From Pseudomonadota bacterium (GTDB lineage: Bacteria; Pseudomonadota; Gammaproteobacteria; Burkholderiales; Burkholderiaceae_D): a stretch of 51,928 nt of DNA. The number at the start of each line of letters is the position of its first letter. The stretch's first letter is position 1. Location: NCBI GenBank assembly GCA_021821365.1, contig JAKACN010000005.1, positions 1,734-53,661 on the forward strand, given 5' to 3'. A program made the translations under genes and the position numbers. Below the pieces are notes generated by a model, which had not been told where the DNA came from, made no database searches, and saw only the letters and a list, made by a program, of their open reading frames with translations. Below are positions 1-8,338 of the stretch, in pieces.

Positions 1-2
1 AG

Positions 3-1487
3 GAAAGCATCAACCTCGCGGAATATCCGGCGTCGTTCGAACTCGCCTATCGCATGCCGCGCCGCTTTATCGCCTTGCTGGGTCCGACCAATTCTGGCAA
101 GACGCATCATGCGATGGAAGCGCTGGCGAAGGCGAAGAGCGGGGTCTACCTGGCGCCGCTGCGCCTGCTGGCGCTGGAGAATTACGAACGCCTGCTGGAG
201 GCCAGGCCGCACGGGCACGAACTGAAGGTCAGCCTGGTGACCGGCGAGGAGCGCCGCATCGTGGAGGACGCTACGCATGTTGCGAGCACGGTAGAGATGC
301 TCGACACCAGCACGCGCGTCGAGGTGGCGGTGATCGACGAGATCCAGATGCTGGGCGATAGCGACCGTGGCGCCGCATGGACCGCCGCCGTGTGCGGCGC
401 GCCGGCATCGGTGGTCTACCTGGTCGGCGCGCTGGAAGCGCGGCGCGCGGTCGAAGCGCTTGCCGAACGTCTCGAGTGTCCGCTGGAAGTGCATGTGCTC
501 AAGCGCAAGGGGCCGCTATCGATGGAAGCGGGCGCGGTGCGCAAGTTGCGCAACCTGCGGCGCGGCGATGCCGTGATTGCGTTCTCGCGGCGCGAGGTGC
601 TGATGTGGCGCGACATGATTACCGAACAGGGACATGCGGTGGCCACCGTCTACGGCAATCTCTCGCCGGAAGTACGACGGGCGCAGGCGGCGCGCTTCCG
701 CAACGGCGAGGCGGATATCGTGGTGGGCACGGATGCGATTGCCATGGGCCTGAACCTGCCGATCGAGCGCGTCGTGATGACCACGACGGTCAAGTTCAAC
801 GGCGTCGAGGAAGAAGAGGTGCCGGCTTCGCTGGCGCGCCAGATCGCCGGCCGCGCGGGCCGCTTCGGCGTGCACGAGGAAGGCTTCGTTGCCGGCTACG
901 ACGACGAGACGCACCACGTGATGCGCGCGCTGCTGAAGGAGAAAATTCCGCCGGTCGCGGCCGCCGGCTTTTCCGTCGCGCCGACGCTGGAACATCTGCA
1001 CCGGATCGCGGCGGTGACCGGCGAGCAGTCGCTGACGAAACTGTTCAAGCGCTTCGTGCACAACATCGATGTGCCGGACGGCTTCTTCTTCCCGCGCATC
1101 ACCGACGAGCAGGCCGAGCGCGCGCTGTGGCTCGACACCCTGGCGCTGTCCGTCGCCGACAAATTCACGCTGTCGCTGGTGCCGATTTCCTCACGCGTGC
1201 CGTCGCTGCACCTGGCATGGCAGGACTGGGCACGCGCGCTGGCGAAACGGAAGGTGTTCGCGCTGCATCGCGCATCCGGCCCTGCGCTGTCGCGCCATCA
1301 CCTGCAGGAAGTCGAGGATACCTGCCGCATGTACTCCGCCTATGCCTGGCTCGGCTACCGCTGTCCGGAATTTTTCCCGAGCGGCGAGCTGGCGCAGGAA
1401 CTGGCGCGCGAGGCGTCCGAGCGGGTGGACGCGATCCTGCATGCCCAGAATTCGGCGACGCGCAAACGGCGGCGGCAGTATGGGTAA
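3..1487 (+). CDS. SUV3-like DEAD/DEXH-box RNA helicase, 5'-truncated by window start
   Basis: Walker A 'LLGPTNSGKTHHA', 'DEIQMLGD' and 'RQIAGRAGRFG' motifs. The frame is open upstream of the ATG at 54 to the window edge (ESINLAEYPASFELAYR...), so the CDS probably starts outside the window. Confidence 0.85.
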   Translation, partial: ESINLAEYPASFELAYRMPRRFIALLGPTNSGKTHHAMEALAKAKSGVYLAPLRLLALENYERLLEARPHGHELKVSLVTGEERRIVEDATHVASTVEMLDTSTRVEVAVIDEIQMLGDSDRGAAWTAAVCGAPASVVYLVGALEARRAVEALAERLECPLEVHVLKRKGPLSMEAGAVRKLRNLRRGDAVIAFSRREVLMWRDMITEQGHAVATVYGNLSPEVRRAQAARFRNGEADIVVGTDAIAMGLNLPIERVVMTTTVKFNGVEEEEVPASLARQIAGRAGRFGVHEEGFVAGYDDETHHVMRALLKEKIPPVAAAGFSVAPTLEHLHRIAAVTGEQSLTKLFKRFVHNIDVPDGFFFPRITDEQAERALWLDTLALSVADKFTLSLVPISSRVPSLHLAWQDWARALAKRKVFALHRASGPALSRHHLQEVEDTCRMYSAYAWLGYRCPEFFPSGELAQELAREASERVDAILHAQNSATRKRRRQYG

Positions 1488-1627
1488 TTCTTATGGATTT
1501 TGTTTATCAATTAGTCAATATTGATATTTCTTTGCTTGAAAAAAATAAACATTCCGCCTTAAATAGACATTTGGTCTTACATGATCCATTTACCAAGTCT
1601 TACAAGAATGATCGAAAGGGGACGGAT

Positions 1628-2443
1628 GTGAAGTGTCTGGACTGGATGGTCGGCGTTGGCGCCTGCGTGCTTGTCTCCACGGCGCAAGCGGGCGGAGCGT
1701 GGGTGATGGCAGTCAGCGAAGGCACCTCCGGCGGAATCGATTCCGCGCAGGTACTGGCGAAATACGGTCCCCTGGCGCGCGTTATCGAGAAAGCGACCGG
1801 GCACAAGGTGTCGGTGGTCCTGACCAGGGAATTTTCGCGGCTGGAACAGGACATGAAGGCGGGCAAGAGCCATTTCGTCATGGCGCGGCCGAGCGATTAT
1901 CCCGCGCGCGGCGTGCGCGATTATGGCTACCAGCTGGTGAGCACCATGAATCCCGAGGGTCGCTGCTACATCCTGGTCAATAAGGACTCGCCACTCAAGA
2001 CGGTGCAGGACCTGAAGGGGAAGCGGCTGCTGTTTCCGGAAAAGGTTTCCTACATGAGCAAGTTCTGCCGTGCCGCGCTGCGCGACCAGGGAATCGATGT
2101 GGAAAAGGAAAAGGTAACCTATATGCGCGAGCAGGATGCCGTGGCCTGGTCCGTAGAGAAAGGCGTTGCCGATGCGGGCGCGGTCGCGTCGTATTCCGCG
2201 CCGGGAAAACGCTGGGAGAAGAGCGGCGGACGCATCCTGTTCCAGTCGGTTGCCCAGCCGTATTTCCCTCTCATCGCCAGCAAGGACGTTGCTCCGGCCG
2301 ATATTGCCAGGATACAGGATGCGTTCAGGAAGCTTGAACAGACGGATGACGGCGCGGAAACGCTATCGCAAATAGGCGTCAGGGAATTTCATATGGAAGA
2401 TGAAAAACGCCTGCTGGGCCTGCTGAAATGGCTGGAGCAATAG
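1628..2443 (+). CDS. PhnD/SsuA/transferrin-family periplasmic substrate-binding protein
   Basis: C-terminal part of ORF 377..2443. GTG start at 1628 with upstream GAAAGGGGA RBS and signal-peptide-like MKCLDWMVGVGACVLVSTAQA; 'LVNKDSPLKTVQDLKGKRLLFP' is typical of PhnD-like proteins. The upstream ORF extension is a shadow of the helicase gene. Confidence 0.75.
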   Translation: MKCLDWMVGVGACVLVSTAQAGGAWVMAVSEGTSGGIDSAQVLAKYGPLARVIEKATGHKVSVVLTREFSRLEQDMKAGKSHFVMARPSDYPARGVRDYGYQLVSTMNPEGRCYILVNKDSPLKTVQDLKGKRLLFPEKVSYMSKFCRAALRDQGIDVEKEKVTYMREQDAVAWSVEKGVADAGAVASYSAPGKRWEKSGGRILFQSVAQPYFPLIASKDVAPADIARIQDAFRKLEQTDDGAETLSQIGVREFHMEDEKRLLGLLKWLEQ

Positions 2444-2552
2444 CGCGTCGCGCGGATGCTTACATGCCGTTACCATTTGCCGCGACGTTGGCTGTCTTCT
2501 TCCGCGCCCTGATCGACGTTAAGGAAGGACGACCAGGAACAACATCCACGGA

Positions 2553-4094
2553 GTGGCAACCATGTCCGCTTTCTCCTTTGCGCGGAGTCCGTATGCCGCG
2601 ATGATCGCGACAGCTGGCCTGCTGACTGCATGCGCCTCGCCGGGCGTCGCACATGTTCGCCAGACCAGCGTCTTCCCTGTGGTCAATCGCATCAGCTGGG
2701 GCGCGAACAGCGAGACCTTGCGCCAAGCCAATGCGCTTGGCCTGGACCGTTACCTCGAACAGCAGCTGCACCCCGGCCCCGCGCACCTGCCCGCGCAGGT
2801 GCAGGCGCAGATCGATGCGATGACGATTTCGCAACGTCCGGTGGAGCAGCTTGAGCAGGATGCCGAACAGCGCCGCAGGGAATCGCAGGGCATGAGCGAC
2901 GAGCAAAAGCAGGCTGCGAGGCAGGCCTACCAGCAGGACCTGAACCAGCTCGCGCGCGAAGCCGCCACGCGTTCGCTGCTGCGCGATCTCTACTCGCCCA
3001 ACCAGTTGCAGGAGCAGATGACCTGGTTCTGGATGAATCACTTCAATGTGCACCAGGGCAAGCATGACCTGCGCGCCATGATCGGCGATTACGAAGAGCA
3101 CGCGATCCGCCCGCATGCGCTCGGCAAATTCCGCGATCTGCTCGCGGCCACTGCACACCATCCGGCGATGCTGCGCTATCTCGACAACGAGCACAACGCG
3201 GCCAACCACATCAACGAGAACTATGCACGCGAGCTGATGGAGCTGCATACGCTCGGCGTCGATGCCGGCTACAGCCAGCGCGACGTGCAGGAGCTGGCGC
3301 GCGTGCTCACGGGTGTCGGCATCCACCATGGCGACCAGGTGCCGCGCGTGCGGCCGCGATTGCAGGGGCAGTATGTGCGGCAGGGCTTGTTCGAATTCAA
3401 TCCGAACCGCCACGACTACGGCGACAAGCAATTGCTCGGCAGGACGATACGCGGGCGCGGCCTGGCCGAGCTGGACGAGGCGCTCGATCTCTTGAGCCGG
3501 CAGCCGGCGACTGCGCATTTCATCAGCCGCAAGCTGGCGGTGTTCTTCGTGTCGGACAATCCGCCGCCGACGCTGGTCGAGCGCATGGCGCAGGCGTTCC
3601 TGCGTTCCGATGGCGACGTCGCAACCACGCTCCGGACCATGTTCGATGCGCCGGAATTCGCGCAATCGCTCGGCCACAAGTTCAAGGACCCGGTGCATTA
3701 TGCGGTGTCGGCGGTGCGCCTGGCCTATGAAGACAAGACCATCCTCAACGCGATGCCGCTGCTCAACGCGCTCAACCGCATGGGCGAGCCGCTGTATGGG
3801 CGCCAGACGCCGGACGGCTACCCGATGACGCAGTCGGCATGGGACAGCGCGGGCCAGATGACAACGCGCTTCGACATCGCGAAAGCCATCGGCACGGGCA
3901 ACACCGGTCTGTTCAGGACGGAGGGCCGCATGCCGCAGGAACGTCCCGCATTCCCGCAACTGTCCAACGCCATGTACTACCAGACGCTGCAGCAAACGCT
4001 CGGCCCGGCGACGCGCAAGGCGCTGGACCAGGCAACCTCGCCGCAGGAGTGGAACATGCTCCTGCTGTCTTCACCGGAAATGATGAACCGATAG
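2553..4094 (+). CDS. DUF1800 domain-containing protein
   Basis: 'MTWFWMNHFNVHQGKHDLR', 'NENYARELMELHTLGVDAGYSQRDVQELARVLTG' are hallmark DUF1800 motifs; lipoprotein-like N-terminus (LLTAC). Confidence 0.9.
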   Translation: MATMSAFSFARSPYAAMIATAGLLTACASPGVAHVRQTSVFPVVNRISWGANSETLRQANALGLDRYLEQQLHPGPAHLPAQVQAQIDAMTISQRPVEQLEQDAEQRRRESQGMSDEQKQAARQAYQQDLNQLAREAATRSLLRDLYSPNQLQEQMTWFWMNHFNVHQGKHDLRAMIGDYEEHAIRPHALGKFRDLLAATAHHPAMLRYLDNEHNAANHINENYARELMELHTLGVDAGYSQRDVQELARVLTGVGIHHGDQVPRVRPRLQGQYVRQGLFEFNPNRHDYGDKQLLGRTIRGRGLAELDEALDLLSRQPATAHFISRKLAVFFVSDNPPPTLVERMAQAFLRSDGDVATTLRTMFDAPEFAQSLGHKFKDPVHYAVSAVRLAYEDKTILNAMPLLNALNRMGEPLYGRQTPDGYPMTQSAWDSAGQMTTRFDIAKAIGTGNTGLFRTEGRMPQERPAFPQLSNAMYYQTLQQTLGPATRKALDQATSPQEWNMLLLSSPEMMNR

Positions 4095-4096
4095 CC

Positions 4097-5293
4097 ATGA
4101 AACGTCGCGATCTCCTCAAGGCACTGGCCTCGCTGCCGCTGGTGTCCGCCGCAGGCAGCCTGTATGCCGCTCCCGCCGTGAACAGCAAACTGCTGCTCGT
4201 GTTCCTGCGCGGCGGCTATGACGCGGCGAACCTGCTGGTGCCGGTCTCCAGCCCGTTCTACTACGAAGCGCGCCCCAACATCGCGATCGGGCGGCCGGGA
4301 GCGGACATGAATGCGGCGCTGCCGCTCGATGCCGACTGGGGCTTGCACCCGGCGCTGCGCGATTCGGTCTTTCCTCTGTTCACCGCAGGCCAGGCTGCCT
4401 TCATTCCGTTCGCGGGGACCGACGACACCTCGCGCAGCCATTTCGAGACGCAGGATGCGATCGAACTCGGTCAGCCCGCCGGACGCGGGCGCGACTTCCA
4501 GTCGGGCTTCCTCAACCGCCTCGTGATGGAATTGAATGGCACCGATGCCATCGCCTTCACCGACCGCTTGCCGCTGGTCATGCAGGGCCGCGCGCAGGTG
4601 CCGAACACGGCATTGCGCGCGATCGGCAAGCCGGGCGTGGATGCGCGGCAAAGCAGCCTGATTGCATCGATGTACCAGGGTACGAAGCTGGCACAGCAGG
4701 TGAACGAGGGCTTCAGCCTGCGCGACGAGGTGATGCGCGAAATGAGCGGCGAAATGAGCGGCGAGATGCAGGCCGCGAATCGCAATGCCATCTCCACCAA
4801 GGGTTTCGAGGCCGAGGCGCGCCGCATCGCGAAACTGATGCGGGACAAGTACAACATCGGCTTCGTCGATGTGGGCGGCTGGGACACGCATGTGGGCGAA
4901 GGCGGCGCGACCGGTGCGCTGGCGAATCGTCTGGACGAGCTGGGGCGCGGGCTGGCCGCGTTCGCGCAGGAAATGGGCAATGCCTGGCGCGAGAGCGTGG
5001 TGGTCGTGATCAGCGAATTCGGCCGGACCTTCCGCGAGAACGGCAATCGCGGCACGGACCATGGCCATGGCTCGGTGTACTGGGTGCTGGGCGGCGGCGT
5101 GCGCGGCGGCCGCATCGCCGGCGAGCAGGTGCGCGTCGCGCAGGCGACGCTGTTCCAGGACCGGGACTATCCGGTGCTCAATGAATACCGCGCCGTGCTG
5201 GGCGGCTTGTTCGCGCGCCTGTACGGCCTGAACGCGGCGCAACTGGAGCGGGTGTTCGCAGGGGTGAGGGCGCGGGATATAGGGGTGATCTGA
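4097..5293 (+). CDS. DUF1501 domain-containing protein
   Basis: Start MKRRDLLKALASLPLVSAAGSLYA; 'VFLRGGYDAANLLVP', 'VDVGGWDTHVGEGG', 'VVVISEFGRTFRENGNRGTDHGHGSVYWVLGG'. Directly follows the DUF1800 gene, a common pairing. Confidence 0.9.
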   Translation: MKRRDLLKALASLPLVSAAGSLYAAPAVNSKLLLVFLRGGYDAANLLVPVSSPFYYEARPNIAIGRPGADMNAALPLDADWGLHPALRDSVFPLFTAGQAAFIPFAGTDDTSRSHFETQDAIELGQPAGRGRDFQSGFLNRLVMELNGTDAIAFTDRLPLVMQGRAQVPNTALRAIGKPGVDARQSSLIASMYQGTKLAQQVNEGFSLRDEVMREMSGEMSGEMQAANRNAISTKGFEAEARRIAKLMRDKYNIGFVDVGGWDTHVGEGGATGALANRLDELGRGLAAFAQEMGNAWRESVVVVISEFGRTFRENGNRGTDHGHGSVYWVLGGGVRGGRIAGEQVRVAQATLFQDRDYPVLNEYRAVLGGLFARLYGLNAAQLERVFAGVRARDIGVI

Positions 5294-5318
5294 AAACTGA
5301 TCTCTGATGCAATGATGT

Positions 5319-5380
5319 TGTCCACGAAAGACACAAAAAACACGAAAGAGATTTCGCATTTTTCGTGCTTTTCGTGGACA
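5319..5380. repeat. Imperfect inverted repeat, copy A (TGTCCACGAAAGACACAAAAA ... TTTTCGTGCTTTTCGTGGACA)
   Basis: Arms read directly from sequence; shared with copies B, C, D. Confidence 0.8.
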
Positions 5381-5524
5381 TCCATAGCGTTCCACCTGTG
5401 CAAGCTTGTAGCATGCGCCGTGCGCACGAATCGCGAGATGTGAAGTCGCTGCCGCATTTCGTGCGCGTGGCGCACGCAACCGCTTCCTTCGGGCGGAAGA
5501 GCCGATCCATGGTGCAATAACTTT

Positions 5525-5596
5525 TGTCCACGGAAAACACCAACGACACGGAAAATTTTTTATTGCTTTCCGCGTCTTCCGTGCTTTCCGTGGACA
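5525..5596. repeat. Imperfect inverted repeat, copy B (TGTCCACGGAAAACACC ... TTCCGTGCTTTCCGTGGACA)
   Basis: Same TGTCCACG/CGTGGACA termini and purine-rich arm as copy A. Confidence 0.8.
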
Positions 5597-5632
5597 TGCA
5601 CAAGCTTCCGCCTTGCAAGAGCGCGCCCTGCT

Positions 5633-6145
5633 TTACATCTTGATGTGGAAGGTCTTGCCGATCACATTCACTACATCCGGACTGTCCCACTGCTTGGCGC
5701 CATAGAATTTCGCGAGCACGCGGCCTTGCGCGTCGACCAGCACGGTCAGGGGAATCATGTCGGCGCCCAGCATGTTCTCCATGAAAAGCTCGTGGTCGAT
5801 GTAGTGGCTGAAGCCGGTCTTCGCCTGGTTCAGGAAGGCTGTTGCACGGTCGCGGTAATCGTCGGTCGAGATGCCGATCACATTGAACTTCTTGCCGCCA
5901 TAGCGTCGCGCGAGGCGGTCCAGGGAGCCCATTTCCGCGCGGCAGGGGCCGCACCAGCTGGCCCAGACGTTAATGATCAGCGGCTTGCCGCGATAACTCG
6001 ACAGCTTTGCAGACGGCCCGGAAAGCCCTTGCAGCTGCGCTTCGCGCAGCATGGAACCGACGTCGAGCTCGCCGGGAGTCTTGCCGAAGGCGGACAGGGC
6101 GATGCCTGCCAGGCAGAGCAGTATCGTGGAGAGGATGCGTTTCAT
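5633..6145 (-). CDS. TlpA/ResA-family thioredoxin-like protein
   Basis: 'PLIINVWASWCGPCRAEMGSLDRLARRYG' with WCGPC motif; N-terminal signal sequence. Confidence 0.88.
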   Translation of the reverse strand: MKRILSTILLCLAGIALSAFGKTPGELDVGSMLREAQLQGLSGPSAKLSSYRGKPLIINVWASWCGPCRAEMGSLDRLARRYGGKKFNVIGISTDDYRDRATAFLNQAKTGFSHYIDHELFMENMLGADMIPLTVLVDAQGRVLAKFYGAKQWDSPDVVNVIGKTFHIKM

Positions 6146-6311
6146 GCGCCGAGTGTATCAGTTGCCCATCAGCAAAAAAAGCATCGACATCAAACTTCGG
6201 CGCGATCGTTGCGAGATGGACATTTGTTGAGATTTCACGTCATGCCTTCAGCGCAAGCTGTCAGACTGGTGGCATGCCCGGTCGGGCAATGGTCGTTGAA
6301 CGGAATGCAAG

Positions 6312-7004
6312 ATGGATACGGATTATGTAGTCATCACCCTCCACCTGCTGGGCGCGCTGTGCGCCGGCGGCATCATCGGACTCGAACGCAGCTTCCACGG
6401 CCGCCCGGCCGGCTTCCGCACGCATGCGCTGGTCTGCGTCGCCTCGGCGCTGCTGATGCTGGTAATGCTGTACCAGTGGAAATGGCTGCCCGGCACGGCA
6501 AGCGACACCATCCGGACCGATCCGACGCGCATGGCACAAGGCATCATGACCGGCATCGGTTTCCTGGGCGCGGGCGTGATTTTCAAGGAAGGCTTGAGCG
6601 TGCGCGGCCTGACCACGGCGGCATCGATCTGGATCACCGCTGCCATCGGCATCCTGATCGGCGTCGGGTTCTACTATCCGGCGGTTCTCTCCACCGCGCT
6701 GACACTGGGCATCCTGTCGTTCTTCCGGCGCATCGAAGCCAGGATGCCGTCGCAACTGTACGCGCATCACGCCCTGCGCTTTGAACGCGACCAGGTCCTT
6801 CCGGAAGAAGAGGTAAGGAAAATCATTGCCAGCCACGGTTTCAACATTGCCAACATGACCTATCGCGTGACCGAGGACGGACGGTATTTCGAATACCGCA
6901 TGATCATCCGCACCTCCGACGTGCGCAACATGGCGTTGCTGGCGAAGTATCTCGTGTCGCAGAAGCAGGTCGCGTCATTCCAGATCTCGCCGACAGGCGA
7001 CTGA
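6312..7004 (+). CDS. MgtC/SapB family membrane protein
   Basis: 'LGALCAGGIIGLERSFHGRPAGFRTHALVCVASALLML', 'RMAQGIMTGIGFLGAGVIFKEGLSVRGLTTAASIWITAAIG'. Confidence 0.92.
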   Translation: MDTDYVVITLHLLGALCAGGIIGLERSFHGRPAGFRTHALVCVASALLMLVMLYQWKWLPGTASDTIRTDPTRMAQGIMTGIGFLGAGVIFKEGLSVRGLTTAASIWITAAIGILIGVGFYYPAVLSTALTLGILSFFRRIEARMPSQLYAHHALRFERDQVLPEEEVRKIIASHGFNIANMTYRVTEDGRYFEYRMIIRTSDVRNMALLAKYLVSQKQVASFQISPTGD

Positions 7005-7110
7005 GGTGTGCGCGATGATGCCGGGAAATCATGTCAGTTCGCCATTGCGGACCCGCTCCGTCCATGCAACATTGAATCATCCGTTCGCCCGTCCCTGGAG
7101 ATGATCGACC

Positions 7111-8136
7111 ATGAACATCGACGCACTGAACGCAGTGGCACGCGCCATCGTGGCGCAACCGAAAGGCATCCTGGCCGCCGATGAAAGCGGCCCGACGATC
7201 AAGAAACGTTTCGATGCCATCGGCCTGGCATCCACCGAAGAAAACCGGCGGCGCTATCGCGAAATCCTGTTCAGCACCGAAGGCGTCGAGCAGTATCTCG
7301 GCGGCGTAATCCTCTACGAAGAAACCCTGCGCCAGTCATCGCGGGACGGCATCCCGTTTGCCGAACTGCTTGCGCGCCGCGGCATCGTTCCCGGCATCAA
7401 GGTCGACAAGGGTGCCAAGCCGCTCGCACTGCATCCCGGCGAAAAGATCACCGAAGGGCTGGACGGACTGCGCGAGCGCCTGGCCGAGTACCAGCAGATG
7501 GGCGCGAAGTTCGCCAAGTGGCGCGCGGTCATCGAGATCGACGCGCGCGACATCCCGACGCGCTCCGGCATCCGCGCCAATGTGCATGCGCTCGCGCGTT
7601 ACGCCGCGCTGTGCCAGGAACTCGGCATCGTGCCGATCGTCGAGCCTGAAGTGCTGATGGATGGCGCGCATGACCTGGCGCGCTGCGAGGAGGTGACGGC
7701 CCGGGTGCTGCATGCGGTGTTCGACGAACTCGATGCGCAGCACGTGGCCTTCGAAGGCATGCTGCTCAAGCCCAACATGGTCATCTCCGGCATGAAGTGC
7801 CCGCAGCAGGCGAGCGTGCAGCAGGTTGCCGAAGCCACGCAGCGCTGCCTCAGGCACTACGTTCCCGCGGCGGTGCCCGGCATCGTGTTCCTGTCCGGAG
7901 GACAAAGCGCGGAAGACGCGACCGATCACCTGAATGCCATGAACCGCATGGGCCCGCAACCGTGGCAAGTCAGCTTCTCCTACGGCCGCGCGCTGCAGGC
8001 CCCGGTGCTCGCCGCATGGCAAGGCCAGGAAAGCCAGGCAAGCAAGGCGCAGCAAGCCTTCCTCCTGCGCTGCCGCCTGAACGGCCTGGCGCGCGAAGGA
8101 AAGTACGAGCGGAGCATGGAGAAGCATGCGGGGTAA
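7111..8136 (+). CDS. Class I fructose-bisphosphate aldolase
   Basis: 'GILAADESGPTIKKRFDAIGLASTEENRRRYREILF', 'GIKVDKGAKPL', 'AKWRAVIEI', 'VPIVEPEVLMDGAHD', 'LSGGQSAEDATDHLNAMN'. Confidence 0.95.
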   Translation: MNIDALNAVARAIVAQPKGILAADESGPTIKKRFDAIGLASTEENRRRYREILFSTEGVEQYLGGVILYEETLRQSSRDGIPFAELLARRGIVPGIKVDKGAKPLALHPGEKITEGLDGLRERLAEYQQMGAKFAKWRAVIEIDARDIPTRSGIRANVHALARYAALCQELGIVPIVEPEVLMDGAHDLARCEEVTARVLHAVFDELDAQHVAFEGMLLKPNMVISGMKCPQQASVQQVAEATQRCLRHYVPAAVPGIVFLSGGQSAEDATDHLNAMNRMGPQPWQVSFSYGRALQAPVLAAWQGQESQASKAQQAFLLRCRLNGLAREGKYERSMEKHAG

Positions 8137-8142
8137 ATTTTT

Positions 8143-8198
8143 TGTCCACGGAAAACATGGAAAGAAAACTTTTGTGCTTTTTGTGTCTTTCGTGGACA
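8143..8198. repeat. Imperfect inverted repeat, copy C
   Basis: TGTCCACGGAAAACATGGAAAGAAAAC ... TTTTGTGTCTTTCGTGGACA. Confidence 0.75.
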
Positions 8199-8257
8199 AA
8201 CAAAATGTACGGCGCATCGCGTTACGCCGTTCGAAATTACCGCCTCACAAAAACCCA

Positions 8258-8335
8258 TGTCCACGAAAGACACAAAAAGCACAAAAGATTTATTCCGTGT
8301 TTTCCGTGGGGCACGCCGAGTGTTTTCCGGGGACA
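8258..8335. repeat. Imperfect inverted repeat, copy D
   Basis: TGTCCACGAAAGACACAAAAAGCACAAAA ... TTCCGTGTTTTCCGTGGGG...TTTTCCGGGGACA. Confidence 0.7.
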
Positions 8336-8338
8336 CCC

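Noticed and set aside
2460-3995. 511-aa minus-strand ORF opposite the DUF1800 gene
   Set aside because: His/Arg-rich shadow of a clearly recognised plus-strand gene; high GC gives long spurious ORFs.
3977-5479. 500-aa minus-strand ORF opposite the DUF1501 gene
   Set aside because: Antisense shadow with low-complexity His/Arg/Ala composition and no recognised domain.
5167-5517. ORFs with repeated KHEKHEK/FVFFVSFVD sequence
   Set aside because: These are translations of the inverted-repeat elements, not genes.
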